A program made the translations under genes and the position numbers. Of a stretch of 8,914 nt of DNA, positions 1-6,688 are shown piece after piece (the first letter of the stretch is position 1; each line of letters begins with the position of its first letter). The notes beneath the pieces are model-generated. The model did not search any database, was not told the origin of the DNA, and saw only the letters and a program-made list of their open reading frames with translations. Location: the NCBI GenBank assembly GCA_947461185.1, contig CANHJY010000063.1, positions 1-8,914 of the forward strand, in the 5' to 3' direction. The stretch is from Flavobacteriales bacterium. Its GTDB lineage: Bacteria > Bacteroidota > Bacteroidia > Flavobacteriales_D > Crocinitomicaceae.

Positions 1-732
1 ATAAGAATGCTATTAAATCATCGAAGTGGAATTCCATACTACGCCTATTTTTCTGAAACGATATGGGATAAAAATCAAATAATGAAGAATAGCGACATCT
101 TAAATATGCTCGTTAAAAATAAAATACCACTCAATTATCCACCTGACACCCATTTTTCGTATTGCAATACCAACTATGCTTTACTTGCATTAATAGTAGA
201 AAAGGTAAGCGGTAAAAATTTCCCGGAAGCTATGAATAATCTAGTTTTTGAGCCTCTAGGGATGAAAAACTCCTTTATTCGTGAGATCAAAAATAACCAT
301 GTTTTATTCCAAAAAGCTGCATTATCTTACAATAGCAAATTTCAACTTCAAAATGACGATTTTTTAGATGGAATTTATGGGGATAAAAACTTGTATACAA
401 CAGCACTTGACTTATTACAATTAGATAAGGCGCTATACGGCCATGTATTTTTAAGTCAATCGCTGAAAAATGAAATTTTCAAAGGCTACAGTTACGAAAA
501 AGAAGGAAGAAACAATTATGGTTTAGGAATTAGAATAATTGAAGAGACAGATAAGTCAAAATACTTTTTTCACTCGGGGTGGTGGCATGGAAACACTGCG
601 ATGTTTGCAACATTGAGATCGGATACGGTTACCATTATTGCACTCTCCAATCGCTATTCGAAAAGTGTTTTTACAGTAAACAGACTCGCAAATTACTTCG
701 GGGAATACCCATTTCATTTTAAAGAAGAGTAA
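1..732 (+). CDS. Serine hydrolase of the class C beta-lactamase / penicillin-binding-protein-like family, 5'-truncated by the window
   Basis: The reading frame is open back to base 1 and the first visible residues (I-R-M-L-L-N-H-R-S-G-I-P) match the family's conserved stretch that follows the catalytic SxxK serine-lysine motif. The ATG at 7 is therefore internal, and the N-terminus with SxxK and any signal peptide lies off the window. Counting from that ATG, the second active-site motif Y-x-N is seen as Y52-C53-N54, and a KTG-like third box as H189-S190-G191 followed by W-W-H-G. These place it in the Beta-lactamase (PF00144) superfamily, whose members act as esterases, D-aminopeptidases, DD-peptidases or true beta-lactamases. 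The H-S-G version is more typical of the non-beta-lactamase hydrolases, so antibiotic resistance should not be assumed. Substrate is unknown; periplasmic or outer location is usual for the family but cannot be shown here. It converges with the MFS gene, with no base between the two stops. Confidence 0.88.
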   Translation: MRMLLNHRSGIPYYAYFSETIWDKNQIMKNSDILNMLVKNKIPLNYPPDTHFSYCNTNYALLALIVEKVSGKNFPEAMNNLVFEPLGMKNSFIREIKNNHVLFQKAALSYNSKFQLQNDDFLDGIYGDKNLYTTALDLLQLDKALYGHVFLSQSLKNEIFKGYSYEKEGRNNYGLGIRIIEETDKSKYFFHSGWWHGNTAMFATLRSDTVTIIALSNRYSKSVFTVNRLANYFGEYPFHFKEE

Positions 733-1992
733 TTAATTCAAATCCTCCATGTTCAGCCGCCTTAGTTTCGGCGTTAATCGAGCTGTAACAACAACAACAA
801 GAATTGTTAAAATTCCACCTAGAATTATTGAAGGCTTTAAACCAAATGCTCTAGCTGTTATTCCAGATTCAAATGCTCCTATCTCATTTGACGAACCAAT
901 GAAAATTCCATTCACCGCCGAAACACGACCACGCATGTTTTCTGGTGTGCACAATTGAAGAACAGTATGGCGTATTACCACACTGACATTGTCGAAGGCT
1001 CCTGTCAAAAAAAGGAAGAACCACGCCAAATAAAAATTGGTGGATAACCCAAAAAATATGGTTGATAACCCAAATGCCGCAACAGCTATAAATAAATTTC
1101 TTCCGGCATTTTTTTCGGGAGGTCGATAAGCAATGATTAAAGCCATAATTACCGCTCCAATTGCAGGAGCTGCCCTCAAAAATCCGAGTTCGATTGCGCC
1201 AGAATGCAAAACCTCATCTGCAAAAGCCGGTAATAATGCAATAGCTCCTCCGAAAAGAACAGCGAACAAATCCAAAGACAAAGCCCCTAAAATAATTGGA
1301 TGTTTAAGAACAAACTTAAGCCCTTCACTTATACTTTTGGTAATTCCTTCCTTAACTTCTTTTTTGGGTATGGGATGATTTTGAATAAATGCAAATGCAA
1401 TAATTGCAATAGCAATTAAAATGAAGTCGACAGCATAGGCTGCGCTGTAACCAACTGCAATAAGCAATCCTGCTGAAGCTGGACCCAATATAGACCCAAT
1501 ATGCCAAACGGTACTGTTCCAAGTCGCGGCATTGGTGTACAATGATCTCGGTACAATTTGAGACATAAAAGATGGAAGTGCCGCACCAATAAACCCCCTA
1601 ATTAAACCAATCAAGACGACGGCTGCATAAATTGGAGTTGTACCATAAATATGCAAAAGATCTTGAGGAGAAAGACTGACATAGAGTAAGAAAAGTGTAA
1701 CCAACAGTAGAAAAGAACTGAATATTAAAACAATCCATTTTCGATTGAAAGTATCCGCAACATGGCCAGAAAAGAAAGACACAATAATAAACGGAATTGC
1801 TTCGGCTAATCCAATCATACCAAGCGAAACAACGTCATGAGTGAGTTCATAAATTTGCCATCCCACAACAACACTTTGTAGTTGGATGCCCATTGTTAAA
1901 AAGAATCTTGTGATTAGAAAAAAATTGAACTCTTTAATGCGAAGCACTGCATAGGGATCGTGACGCTTTTCAGTTTTGTTTTTGAGCGACAC
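733..1992 (-). CDS. MFS transporter, EntS/DHA3-like exporter
   Basis: A 419-residue polytopic inner-membrane protein of the Major Facilitator Superfamily, close in pattern to the EntS-like (MFS_3, DHA3) drug/siderophore exporters. Visible signs are hydrophobic helices spaced along the whole length, the loop 2-3 signature G76-H-V-A-D80-T-F-N-R84-K (motif A), a polar central loop at about 204-225 and the C-half signature T-P-E-N-M-R-G-R-V-S-A-V near 349-360, typical of EntS relatives. Length is normal for the family, so the gene looks complete. The start is a GTG (1992-1990) lying 6 bases after the gatC stop, which suggests translational coupling. The N-terminal D-P-Y-A-V-L-R-I-x-E-F block is usual for this group, so this start is preferred. 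Substrate is not predictable from sequence; drug or siderophore efflux is only family inference. It is the last gene of the plsC-gatC-MFS set. Confidence 0.9.
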   Translation of the reverse strand: MSLKNKTEKRHDPYAVLRIKEFNFFLITRFFLTMGIQLQSVVVGWQIYELTHDVVSLGMIGLAEAIPFIIVSFFSGHVADTFNRKWIVLIFSSFLLLVTLFLLYVSLSPQDLLHIYGTTPIYAAVVLIGLIRGFIGAALPSFMSQIVPRSLYTNAATWNSTVWHIGSILGPASAGLLIAVGYSAAYAVDFILIAIAIIAFAFIQNHPIPKKEVKEGITKSISEGLKFVLKHPIILGALSLDLFAVLFGGAIALLPAFADEVLHSGAIELGFLRAAPAIGAVIMALIIAYRPPEKNAGRNLFIAVAAFGLSTIFFGLSTNFYLAWFFLFLTGAFDNVSVVIRHTVLQLCTPENMRGRVSAVNGIFIGSSNEIGAFESGITARAFGLKPSIILGGILTILVVVVTARLTPKLRRLNMEDLN

Positions 1993-1998
1993 TAAAAA

Positions 1999-2289
1999 CT
2001 ATTTTTCTAAAACTTTGGGTATTCTAAAATAATCTGAATCTTTCTTAGGGGCATTTTTCAATGCGTCCTGCTGAGAAATAGACGAAACAGTAACATCGTC
2101 TCGCAATTTATTCACCTCATCGCTCATGAAAATCAATGGCTCAACATTTTCCGTAGGCAATTCACTTAATTTATCCATGAAGCCAATGATGTTCTCCAAA
2201 TCTTTTTTTATTGCCGACTTACTTTCGCCTTCAAATTCTAAACGCGCAAGATGTGCAATATGCTCAATTGTCTCATCTGAAAGTTTCAT
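1999..2289 (-). CDS. gatC: Aspartyl/glutamyl-tRNA(Asn/Gln) amidotransferase subunit C
   Basis: A 96-residue protein matching GatC over its full length. GatC is the small belt-like subunit that holds GatA and GatB together in the cytoplasmic GatCAB complex, which converts mischarged Glu-tRNA(Gln) and/or Asp-tRNA(Asn) to the amidated forms. Diagnostic stretches are the N-terminal I-E-H-I-A-H-L-A-R-L-E-F (8-19), the central F-M-D-K-L-S-E-L (37-44), L-R-D-D (62-65) and the C-terminal N-A-P followed by Y-F-R-I-P-K-V-L-E (79-95). gatA and gatB are not in the window, which is common because gatC is often unlinked in Bacteroidota. No other ATG, GTG or TTG occurs in frame back to the nearest upstream stop, so the ATG at 2289 is secure. 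A perfect TATTTTTG box lies 5 bases before it. The gene follows plsC by 29 bases and precedes the MFS gene by 6. Confidence 0.96.
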   Translation of the reverse strand: MKLSDETIEHIAHLARLEFEGESKSAIKKDLENIIGFMDKLSELPTENVEPLIFMSDEVNKLRDDVTVSSISQQDALKNAPKKDSDYFRIPKVLEK

Positions 2290-2294
2290 AGCTC

Positions 2295-2302
2295 CAAAAA
2301 TA
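2295..2302 (-). promoter_or_regulatory. Candidate -7 promoter box (TATTTTTG) before gatC
   Basis: On the minus strand TATTTTTG, a full match to the Bacteroidota -7 consensus TAnnTTTG, ends 5 bases before the gatC ATG. No TTG-type -33 element is seen at the usual 17-23 base distance, which falls over the end of plsC. It may be an internal promoter giving a nearly leaderless gatC-MFS transcript, or a chance match in AT-rich sequence. Confidence 0.35.
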
Positions 2303-2318
2303 CAATATTTAACCTTTA

Positions 2319-3095
2319 CTATTCATGCATTACCTCATCTTTAAGAAAAGGATTGTCTTTCAGAATAGGTCCATTAATTATACTAAAACAATAATTACTC
2401 AATTCTGATTCTGTCATTTCCTCATAAGTTTCGGGTCTTACAAAGTCATGGATGTAAACTTTTGAAACTCCTGGTCTTGCAGGACCGAGCAATTGAGTAG
2501 GATCAGAAAACAACTTATAATTATTAGTAAATGAAATTGGTACAATCGGAACTTTTAATTCCTTGGCCAATCGAAACGCGCCTTTTTTAAATGGAACCAT
2601 TTTAGGGTTGTCTTCATCAGGAATTCCTCCTTCGGGAAATATAACCAAAGACCAACCATTGGCCACTGCATCTTTAGCCATAATAAAGGACCTTGCCGCT
2701 TTCACCCTATCTTTTCTATGAACGGGTATATTTAATCCATTAAAGTATGTTTTGATAATCGGATATTTCAAAATCTCACCTTTACCTAAAAATAGAAATG
2801 GCGAAGTTGGCAAGATAGAATACATTAAAAAAATATCTAAGTAAGATGCATGATTGGCAACGATAATATATGGTGCATTTGGTAGCGTAGATTTTTTCTT
2901 AAATCGAACGGGGTATAAACAGAAAATCCGCATCAACCAGCTCCAAAAAATAAAAAGCCTAAAAGATTTCTTTTTCCATTTCGGGTTGGATAAAACAATG
3001 AAAAAAAGTGGGTACAGAAGCAAAGCAAAAATGCAAAACACAAGTCCAACCCAACATTTCCATATAAAACCAAGACTACCTAAAAGGATTCTCAT
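2319..3095 (-). CDS. plsC: 1-acyl-sn-glycerol-3-phosphate acyltransferase (PlsC-like lysophospholipid acyltransferase)
   Basis: A 258-residue member of the PlsC/LPLAT acyltransferase family (PF01553), which acylates lysophosphatidic acid to phosphatidic acid at the inner membrane in phospholipid synthesis. A hydrophobic N-terminal segment at about 7-35 would anchor it. The catalytic block is N81-H82-A-S-Y-L-D87 (H-x4-D). Further acceptor-binding blocks are I-P-V-H-R127, F153-P-E-G156 and V182-P-I-V-P-I-S188. The third block reads F-P-E-G-G-I instead of the textbook F-P-E-G-T-R, a variant that I believe recurs in Bacteroidota homologues. Length is ordinary. The start is fixed: TGA-AGC-ATG reads in frame, leaving only two codons between an upstream stop and this ATG. 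It leads the plsC-gatC-MFS set and is divergent from trpS. A lyso-ornithine-lipid or other lysolipid acyltransferase role cannot be excluded. Confidence 0.92.
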   Translation of the reverse strand: MRILLGSLGFIWKCWVGLVFCIFALLLYPLFFIVLSNPKWKKKSFRLFIFWSWLMRIFCLYPVRFKKKSTLPNAPYIIVANHASYLDIFLMYSILPTSPFLFLGKGEILKYPIIKTYFNGLNIPVHRKDRVKAARSFIMAKDAVANGWSLVIFPEGGIPDEDNPKMVPFKKGAFRLAKELKVPIVPISFTNNYKLFSDPTQLLGPARPGVSKVYIHDFVRPETYEEMTESELSNYCFSIINGPILKDNPFLKDEVMHE

Positions 3096-3099
3096 GCTT

Positions 3100-3129
3100 C
3101 AAAAATACTATTTAATACATCAAACACAA
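3100..3129 (-). promoter_or_regulatory. Candidate Bacteroidota-type promoter of plsC (TTG-N19-TATTTTTG)
   Basis: On the minus strand a -33-like TTG (3129-3127) is followed after 19 bases by TATTTTTG (3107-3100), a full match to the TAnnTTTG -7 box with spacing inside the usual 17-23 range. The box ends 4 bases before the plsC ATG, so a start site at the normal distance would fall at or beside the A of the ATG, giving a leaderless or almost leaderless message. It lies in the 89-base divergent gap with trpS, as expected for the head of a transcription unit. Confidence 0.55.
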
Positions 3130-3184
3130 GCTGATTTCTTATGTTCAAAATAACTAAATTCGTGGAAATTTGATTAATCGAACA

Positions 3185-4153
3185 ATGGCAAGAATTTTAA
3201 CTGGGATTCAAAGTACAGGTACACCTCACCTAGGCAATCTTTTAGGGGCGATAATTCCAGCTATTCAAATGGCTAATGAACCAGGAAATGAATCCTTTTT
3301 GTTTATTGCAGATATGCATTCGCTAACACAAATTAAGGATGGCGACCAACTTAGAGAAAACACTTACAGCACGGCAGCGGCTTGGTTAGCATGCGGATTA
3401 GATCCTGAGAAAGTTGTTTTTTACAGACAATCCGATGTTCCTCAAACCGCAGAATTATCCTGGTATTTGAGCTGCTTCTTTCCTTATCAGCGTTTAACAC
3501 TTGCGCATTCATTCAAAGATAAATCAGATCGTTTAGAGGATGTGAATGCCGGATTGTTTACCTACCCAATGCTAATGGCTGCTGACATTTTACTTTACGA
3601 TGCCGCATATGTTCCTGTGGGGAAAGATCAATTGCAACATATAGAAATTACGAGAGATGTAGCATCTCGCTTTAATAACCAAATGGGCGAAACATTTGTT
3701 TTACCTGAGGCAAAAATAGCTGAAACAACAATGTATGTTTTAGGAACAGACGGCCATAAAATGAGTAAATCAAGAGAGAATACAATCAATATTTTTCTTC
3801 CTGAAAATGAACTTAAAAAACAGGTTATGGGAATTGTCTCTGATAGTAAACCATTAGAGGAGTCAAAAGATCCAGATACTTGCAACGTTTTTGCGCTTTA
3901 TCGACTTTTAGCCAACGAAAATCAAATTCAAAAGATGCGAGAAAATTACATCAATGGCGGGTATGGTTATGGTCATGCTAAAAAGGAACTTCTCGATTTG
4001 ATACTTACGCATTTTGCGAATGAACGTAAGCGCTACAATGATTTAATGGCCAATAAATCCGAGTTAGATGATGCTCTAGCGAAAGGTGCTGAAAAAGCCA
4101 AAACTGTGGCTCAAGAGGTTCTTGATCGGGTACGGGTTAAAATTGGGTATTAA
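3185..4153 (+). CDS. trpS: Tryptophan--tRNA ligase
   Basis: A 322-residue class I aminoacyl-tRNA synthetase that charges tRNA(Trp) with tryptophan using ATP in the cytoplasm. The HIGH-type signature is H15-L-G-N18 within T-G-I-Q-S-T-G-T-P-H-L-G-N, and the K192-M-S-K-S196 loop is intact. Between them lies the TrpS-specific M-A-A-D-I-L-L-Y and V-P-V-G-x-D-Q-x-Q-H region that contributes to tryptophan and ATP binding. Length agrees with bacterial TrpS (about 320-335). The ATG at 3185 is chosen over an in-frame TTG at 3170, because it puts the conserved R-I-L-T-G-I-Q block right at the N-terminus as in homologues. A one-mismatch -7-like box (GAAATTTG, 3165-3172) lies 12 bases upstream. No T-box or other leader fits in the short gap. 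The SBP lipoprotein gene starts 35 bases after its stop. Confidence 0.97.
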   Translation: MARILTGIQSTGTPHLGNLLGAIIPAIQMANEPGNESFLFIADMHSLTQIKDGDQLRENTYSTAAAWLACGLDPEKVVFYRQSDVPQTAELSWYLSCFFPYQRLTLAHSFKDKSDRLEDVNAGLFTYPMLMAADILLYDAAYVPVGKDQLQHIEITRDVASRFNNQMGETFVLPEAKIAETTMYVLGTDGHKMSKSRENTINIFLPENELKKQVMGIVSDSKPLEESKDPDTCNVFALYRLLANENQIQKMRENYINGGYGYGHAKKELLDLILTHFANERKRYNDLMANKSELDDALAKGAEKAKTVAQEVLDRVRVKIGY

Positions 4154-4175
4154 GATTTTCAATTACATTTTATTC

Positions 4176-4183
4176 TATCTTTG
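4176..4183 (+). promoter_or_regulatory. Candidate -7 promoter box (TATCTTTG) before the SBP lipoprotein gene
   Basis: TATCTTTG fully matches TAnnTTTG and ends 5 bases before the ATG at 4189, within the 35-base gap after trpS. No clear TTG is present at 17-23 bases upstream. Either the lipoprotein gene has its own nearly leaderless transcript or it is read through from trpS; no terminator hairpin is seen between the two. Confidence 0.35.
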
Positions 4184-4188
4184 ATAGG

Positions 4189-5907
4189 ATGCGATTTATA
4201 AATAAATTACTGCCTTTTTTACTTTTGTCGATCCTACTCATTTCATGCGGGGGAAAAGAGTCAGCTATTGAACAACCTTTAATTGCAAAAGGAGGCAAAT
4301 TTTATGGTGGGGAATTAAAATTTTCATCACCAGAACGAATTAATACGCTATTTCCTTTAGCATCACAAGACGCTTATAGTCAAAGAATAACTGCTCAAAT
4401 TTTTGAAACATTACTGAAGTTGGATTTGGAAACGATGCAAATCAAACCAGGACTTGCCGAATCTTATACTGTTAATCAAAATGCCACCATTTTTACCCTA
4501 AAAATTAGGAAGGGTGTGTTTTTCCATAACGATGCTTGTTTCAATGGTGTTGCAAGAGAAATGAGTGTTAAAGATGTAAAGTTCAGTTTAGATTTTGCTT
4601 GCTCTGGACTGAAAGAAAATAAGTTCGGTCCGCAACTTTTGAATAGAATTAAAGGTGCTAGTGCCTTTAGAGAAAAAACTAAATTGAAATTAACCAATAC
4701 TGGTGTTCCTGGTATTAAAATTCTTGATGAACAGACCCTACAGATTGAACTTGAAGAATCATTCGTTGGATTCGATAAAATTTTAACAATGATTCATTTA
4801 GGAATCTTCCCGAAAGAAGCATATGAAACCTATGGTGAACAAATTGCTTACCATCCAGTCGGTACTGGGCCATTTATACTTGAAAAGATGGATCAAAATG
4901 GAATCATTTTGAAAAGGAATATAAATTATTGGCGAAAGGATGAATTTGGAAATCAATTGCCCTTTTTGAATAAAGTTGTCATGTCATATGTTCAAGATAA
5001 AAAGACTGAACTTCAAGCATTCAACAACAAAGAAATTGACATGATTTTCGATATTCCGGGTGATCAAATTGAGTTCCTACTAGGCTCCTTAAAAGACGCA
5101 CAAAATGGAAAAAATGTAAAGCACCAAGTTGAATCCAAATCCAGCTATAGCATTGATTATATAGGATTCAATTGTTCAAGCCCTGAATTTAATGATGCAA
5201 AGATAAGACAAGCATTTAACTATGCCATTAACAGAAATGTGGTTACGGATGAATGGATGAATGGCGATGGCTATCCTGCTCATTACGGATTTGTACCATC
5301 AATGGGAGAATTTTCAAATACAAATATCAGAGACATATCTAATGACGATGAAAAAGCGCGTCAATTATTTAAGAAAAGTGGATTTCCGAATGGTAAAGGA
5401 TTTCCTGAAATTGATTTTTATGTTAATGCTATAAAAGGCTCAATCACTCACAAAATGTGCTTAGGAATTGCCGATGAATTAAAATCAGTTCTAGGTGTTC
5501 AAGTGAATATTAAATTGTGCACATTGCTCGAACAAGAGCGAGCTATTTCCGATGGAACGGCAAAAATGTGGCGTTCAGGTTGGGTTGCTGACTACCCTGA
5601 TGCTGAAAGTTTTCTTAGTTTATTCTATTTTGACGATAGAAGACAGCAAGCTGATTTTATTAATACATTCAATTTCAATAATTATGAATTTAACAATAAG
5701 TTACTTCAAGCATGCAAGGAACAAGATTTAAAGAAAAGAAATCTTTTGTATGAAGCTTGTAGCCAAATAATTGTTAATGAATCACCTGTAATACCGATTG
5801 TCAACGATGATTTTATGGTTATGATCAACAAGCGTGTTAAAAATTTTAAAACCAACGAAATGGAGCATGTTGATTTTTCTTCTATCTTTATAAAAGACAC
5901 TTATTGA
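4189..5907 (+). CDS. ABC transporter substrate-binding lipoprotein, oligopeptide/nickel type (SBP_bac_5)
   Basis: A 572-residue secreted lipoprotein. The start is set by a clear lipoprotein signal: M-R-F-I-N-K, a hydrophobic run at 8-19 and the lipobox L-I-S-C20. The rest matches solute-binding family 5 (PF00496; DppA/OppA/NikA relatives): K-P-G-L-A-E-S-Y (86-93), F-T-L-K-I-R-K-G-V-F-F-H (102-113), P223-V-G-T-G-P-F229, an I-x-x-F-N-C segment followed by I-R-Q-A-F-N-Y-A-I-N, and W461-R-S-G-W-V-A-D-Y-P-D-A-E474. Such proteins bind peptides or other small solutes in the periplasm and hand them to an inner-membrane ABC permease. No permease (DppB/C-like) or ATPase gene is in the window, so partner and ligand are unknown. 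It contains extra cysteines (C117 and C138 flank the first lobe insertion) of unknown meaning. It follows trpS on the same strand and ends before an intrinsic terminator. Confidence 0.9.
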   Translation: MRFINKLLPFLLLSILLISCGGKESAIEQPLIAKGGKFYGGELKFSSPERINTLFPLASQDAYSQRITAQIFETLLKLDLETMQIKPGLAESYTVNQNATIFTLKIRKGVFFHNDACFNGVAREMSVKDVKFSLDFACSGLKENKFGPQLLNRIKGASAFREKTKLKLTNTGVPGIKILDEQTLQIELEESFVGFDKILTMIHLGIFPKEAYETYGEQIAYHPVGTGPFILEKMDQNGIILKRNINYWRKDEFGNQLPFLNKVVMSYVQDKKTELQAFNNKEIDMIFDIPGDQIEFLLGSLKDAQNGKNVKHQVESKSSYSIDYIGFNCSSPEFNDAKIRQAFNYAINRNVVTDEWMNGDGYPAHYGFVPSMGEFSNTNIRDISNDDEKARQLFKKSGFPNGKGFPEIDFYVNAIKGSITHKMCLGIADELKSVLGVQVNIKLCTLLEQERAISDGTAKMWRSGWVADYPDAESFLSLFYFDDRRQQADFINTFNFNNYEFNNKLLQACKEQDLKKRNLLYEACSQIIVNESPVIPIVNDDFMVMINKRVKNFKTNEMEHVDFSSIFIKDTY

Positions 5908-5952
5908 TGTCGTTTATTTATTAACTTTTTAAGGCTCTCAGCTTGCAACTTT

Positions 5953-5981
5953 ATGGCTGTCTAAATTGGCAGCCATTTTTT
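5953..5981 (+). terminator. Intrinsic (Rho-independent) terminator after the SBP lipoprotein gene
   Basis: ATGGCTGTC (5953-5961), loop TAAATT (5962-5967), then GGCAGCCAT (5968-5976) form a 9-base-pair stem with one G-T wobble, followed by a T run (5976-5981). It lies 45 bases past the lipoprotein stop and reads as a terminator only on the + strand. On the minus strand, downstream of recO, the same hairpin is followed by AAAG and not by T's, so it is at best a weak stop for recO. Confidence 0.85.
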
Positions 5982-5987
5982 ATGCAC

Positions 5988-6686
5988 TCAATCGTAAAGT
6001 GTCGAGCGAATTACCTCCAACGCTTGATCTACATGAAAGTTAGGAACATGAATCTGATAATACCTTACCATCGTTTCCAATGATTGTTTTCTGGTTTCAT
6101 GTGACACTTGCTCAATGGACCCTCCTTCTATTAAATATTGCTGCAAATAGGATATATGCTTTCCTTCTTCCACATTAATGTTCATTTTAACAACATTACT
6201 AAACTCCCCATCTTCGAGATAAAAATATTTACAATTTTGCTCGTTAACTTGAGGCGCTATACCCAAAAGATCACTCAATTGAATAAGAAACTGAATCGGA
6301 AAATAACTCATATCATCCGTATCGTTCAATTCACAAATTTTCCTTTCTAAAAACAGATAAGTAGACATATCATGGTTCCCATGTTTAAAGCAAGCTTTAA
6401 TCACCGCAGCAATAAAATAAGCCAAAACCATTTTTCCATGATTGAAGGTTATGGCATGATTCACTTTATATAATGACATATCAGTAACCTTTGCCAAATC
6501 ACTTTCCGGTCTTTTATAAAAAACACATTCAACAAGTGCAAGAGGAAATATGGCAGCAGCTCTTTTTTTTCCTCCCTGAAAAAGAAAACTTTGAATCCCA
6601 AAGTCCATGGTATAGACTGCAACGATTAAACTACTTTCAGAATAGCTTATTTTACTAAGGACAATGCCTTTGGTTACTTGTTTCAC
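5988..6686 (-). CDS. recO: DNA repair and recombination protein RecO
   Basis: A 232-residue RecO, the mediator that with RecR helps load RecA on SSB-coated single strands in RecF-pathway gap repair and anneals complementary strands. The N-terminus (K-G-I-V-L-S-K-I-S-Y-S-E-S-S-L-I-V-x-x-Y-T) is the family's OB-fold opening, with the OB domain at roughly 1-78. The rest is the helical C-terminal domain, including A-Y-F-I-A-A-V-I (89-96) and P-I-Q-F-L-I-Q-L-S-D-L-L-G (130-142). The four-cysteine zinc site of some RecO proteins is absent; only scattered cysteines (54, 99, 118, 152) are seen, which is common in Bacteroidota. The start is GTG at 6686, two bases after the porZ stop; only two further codons separate it from an upstream in-frame stop. 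It is very probably co-transcribed and translationally coupled with porZ. It converges with the SBP lipoprotein gene. Confidence 0.93.
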   Translation of the reverse strand: MKQVTKGIVLSKISYSESSLIVAVYTMDFGIQSFLFQGGKKRAAAIFPLALVECVFYKRPESDLAKVTDMSLYKVNHAITFNHGKMVLAYFIAAVIKACFKHGNHDMSTYLFLERKICELNDTDDMSYFPIQFLIQLSDLLGIAPQVNEQNCKYFYLEDGEFSNVVKMNINVEEGKHISYLQQYLIEGGSIEQVSHETRKQSLETMVRYYQIHVPNFHVDQALEVIRSTLYD

Positions 6687-6688
6687 TG

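Noticed and set aside
7..9. The ATG at 7 as the true start of the serine hydrolase.
   Set aside because: It falls within a conserved block that normally lies after the SxxK catalytic motif; the frame continues to base 1, so the gene is cut by the window.
751..776. A CGCC...GGCG hairpin past the hydrolase stop as a terminator.
   Set aside because: The stem is only about 4 base pairs and no T run follows on either strand.
3165..3172. GAAATTTG as a trpS promoter -7 box.
   Set aside because: It has one mismatch to TAnnTTTG at the first base and only TTC at a plausible -33 position; too weak to list as a feature, although some promoter must lie in this gap.
3170..3184. A TTG-initiated extension of TrpS by five residues.
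   Set aside because: The ATG at 3185 puts the conserved R-I-L-T-G-I-Q block at the N-terminus as in the family; the extra residues have no support, and the TTG overlaps the possible -7 box.
6138..6350. Open frames on the opposite strand inside recO, and similar ones within MFS, plsC, trpS, SBP and porZ.
   Set aside because: They lie wholly within well-supported genes in other frames and show no recognisable protein features.
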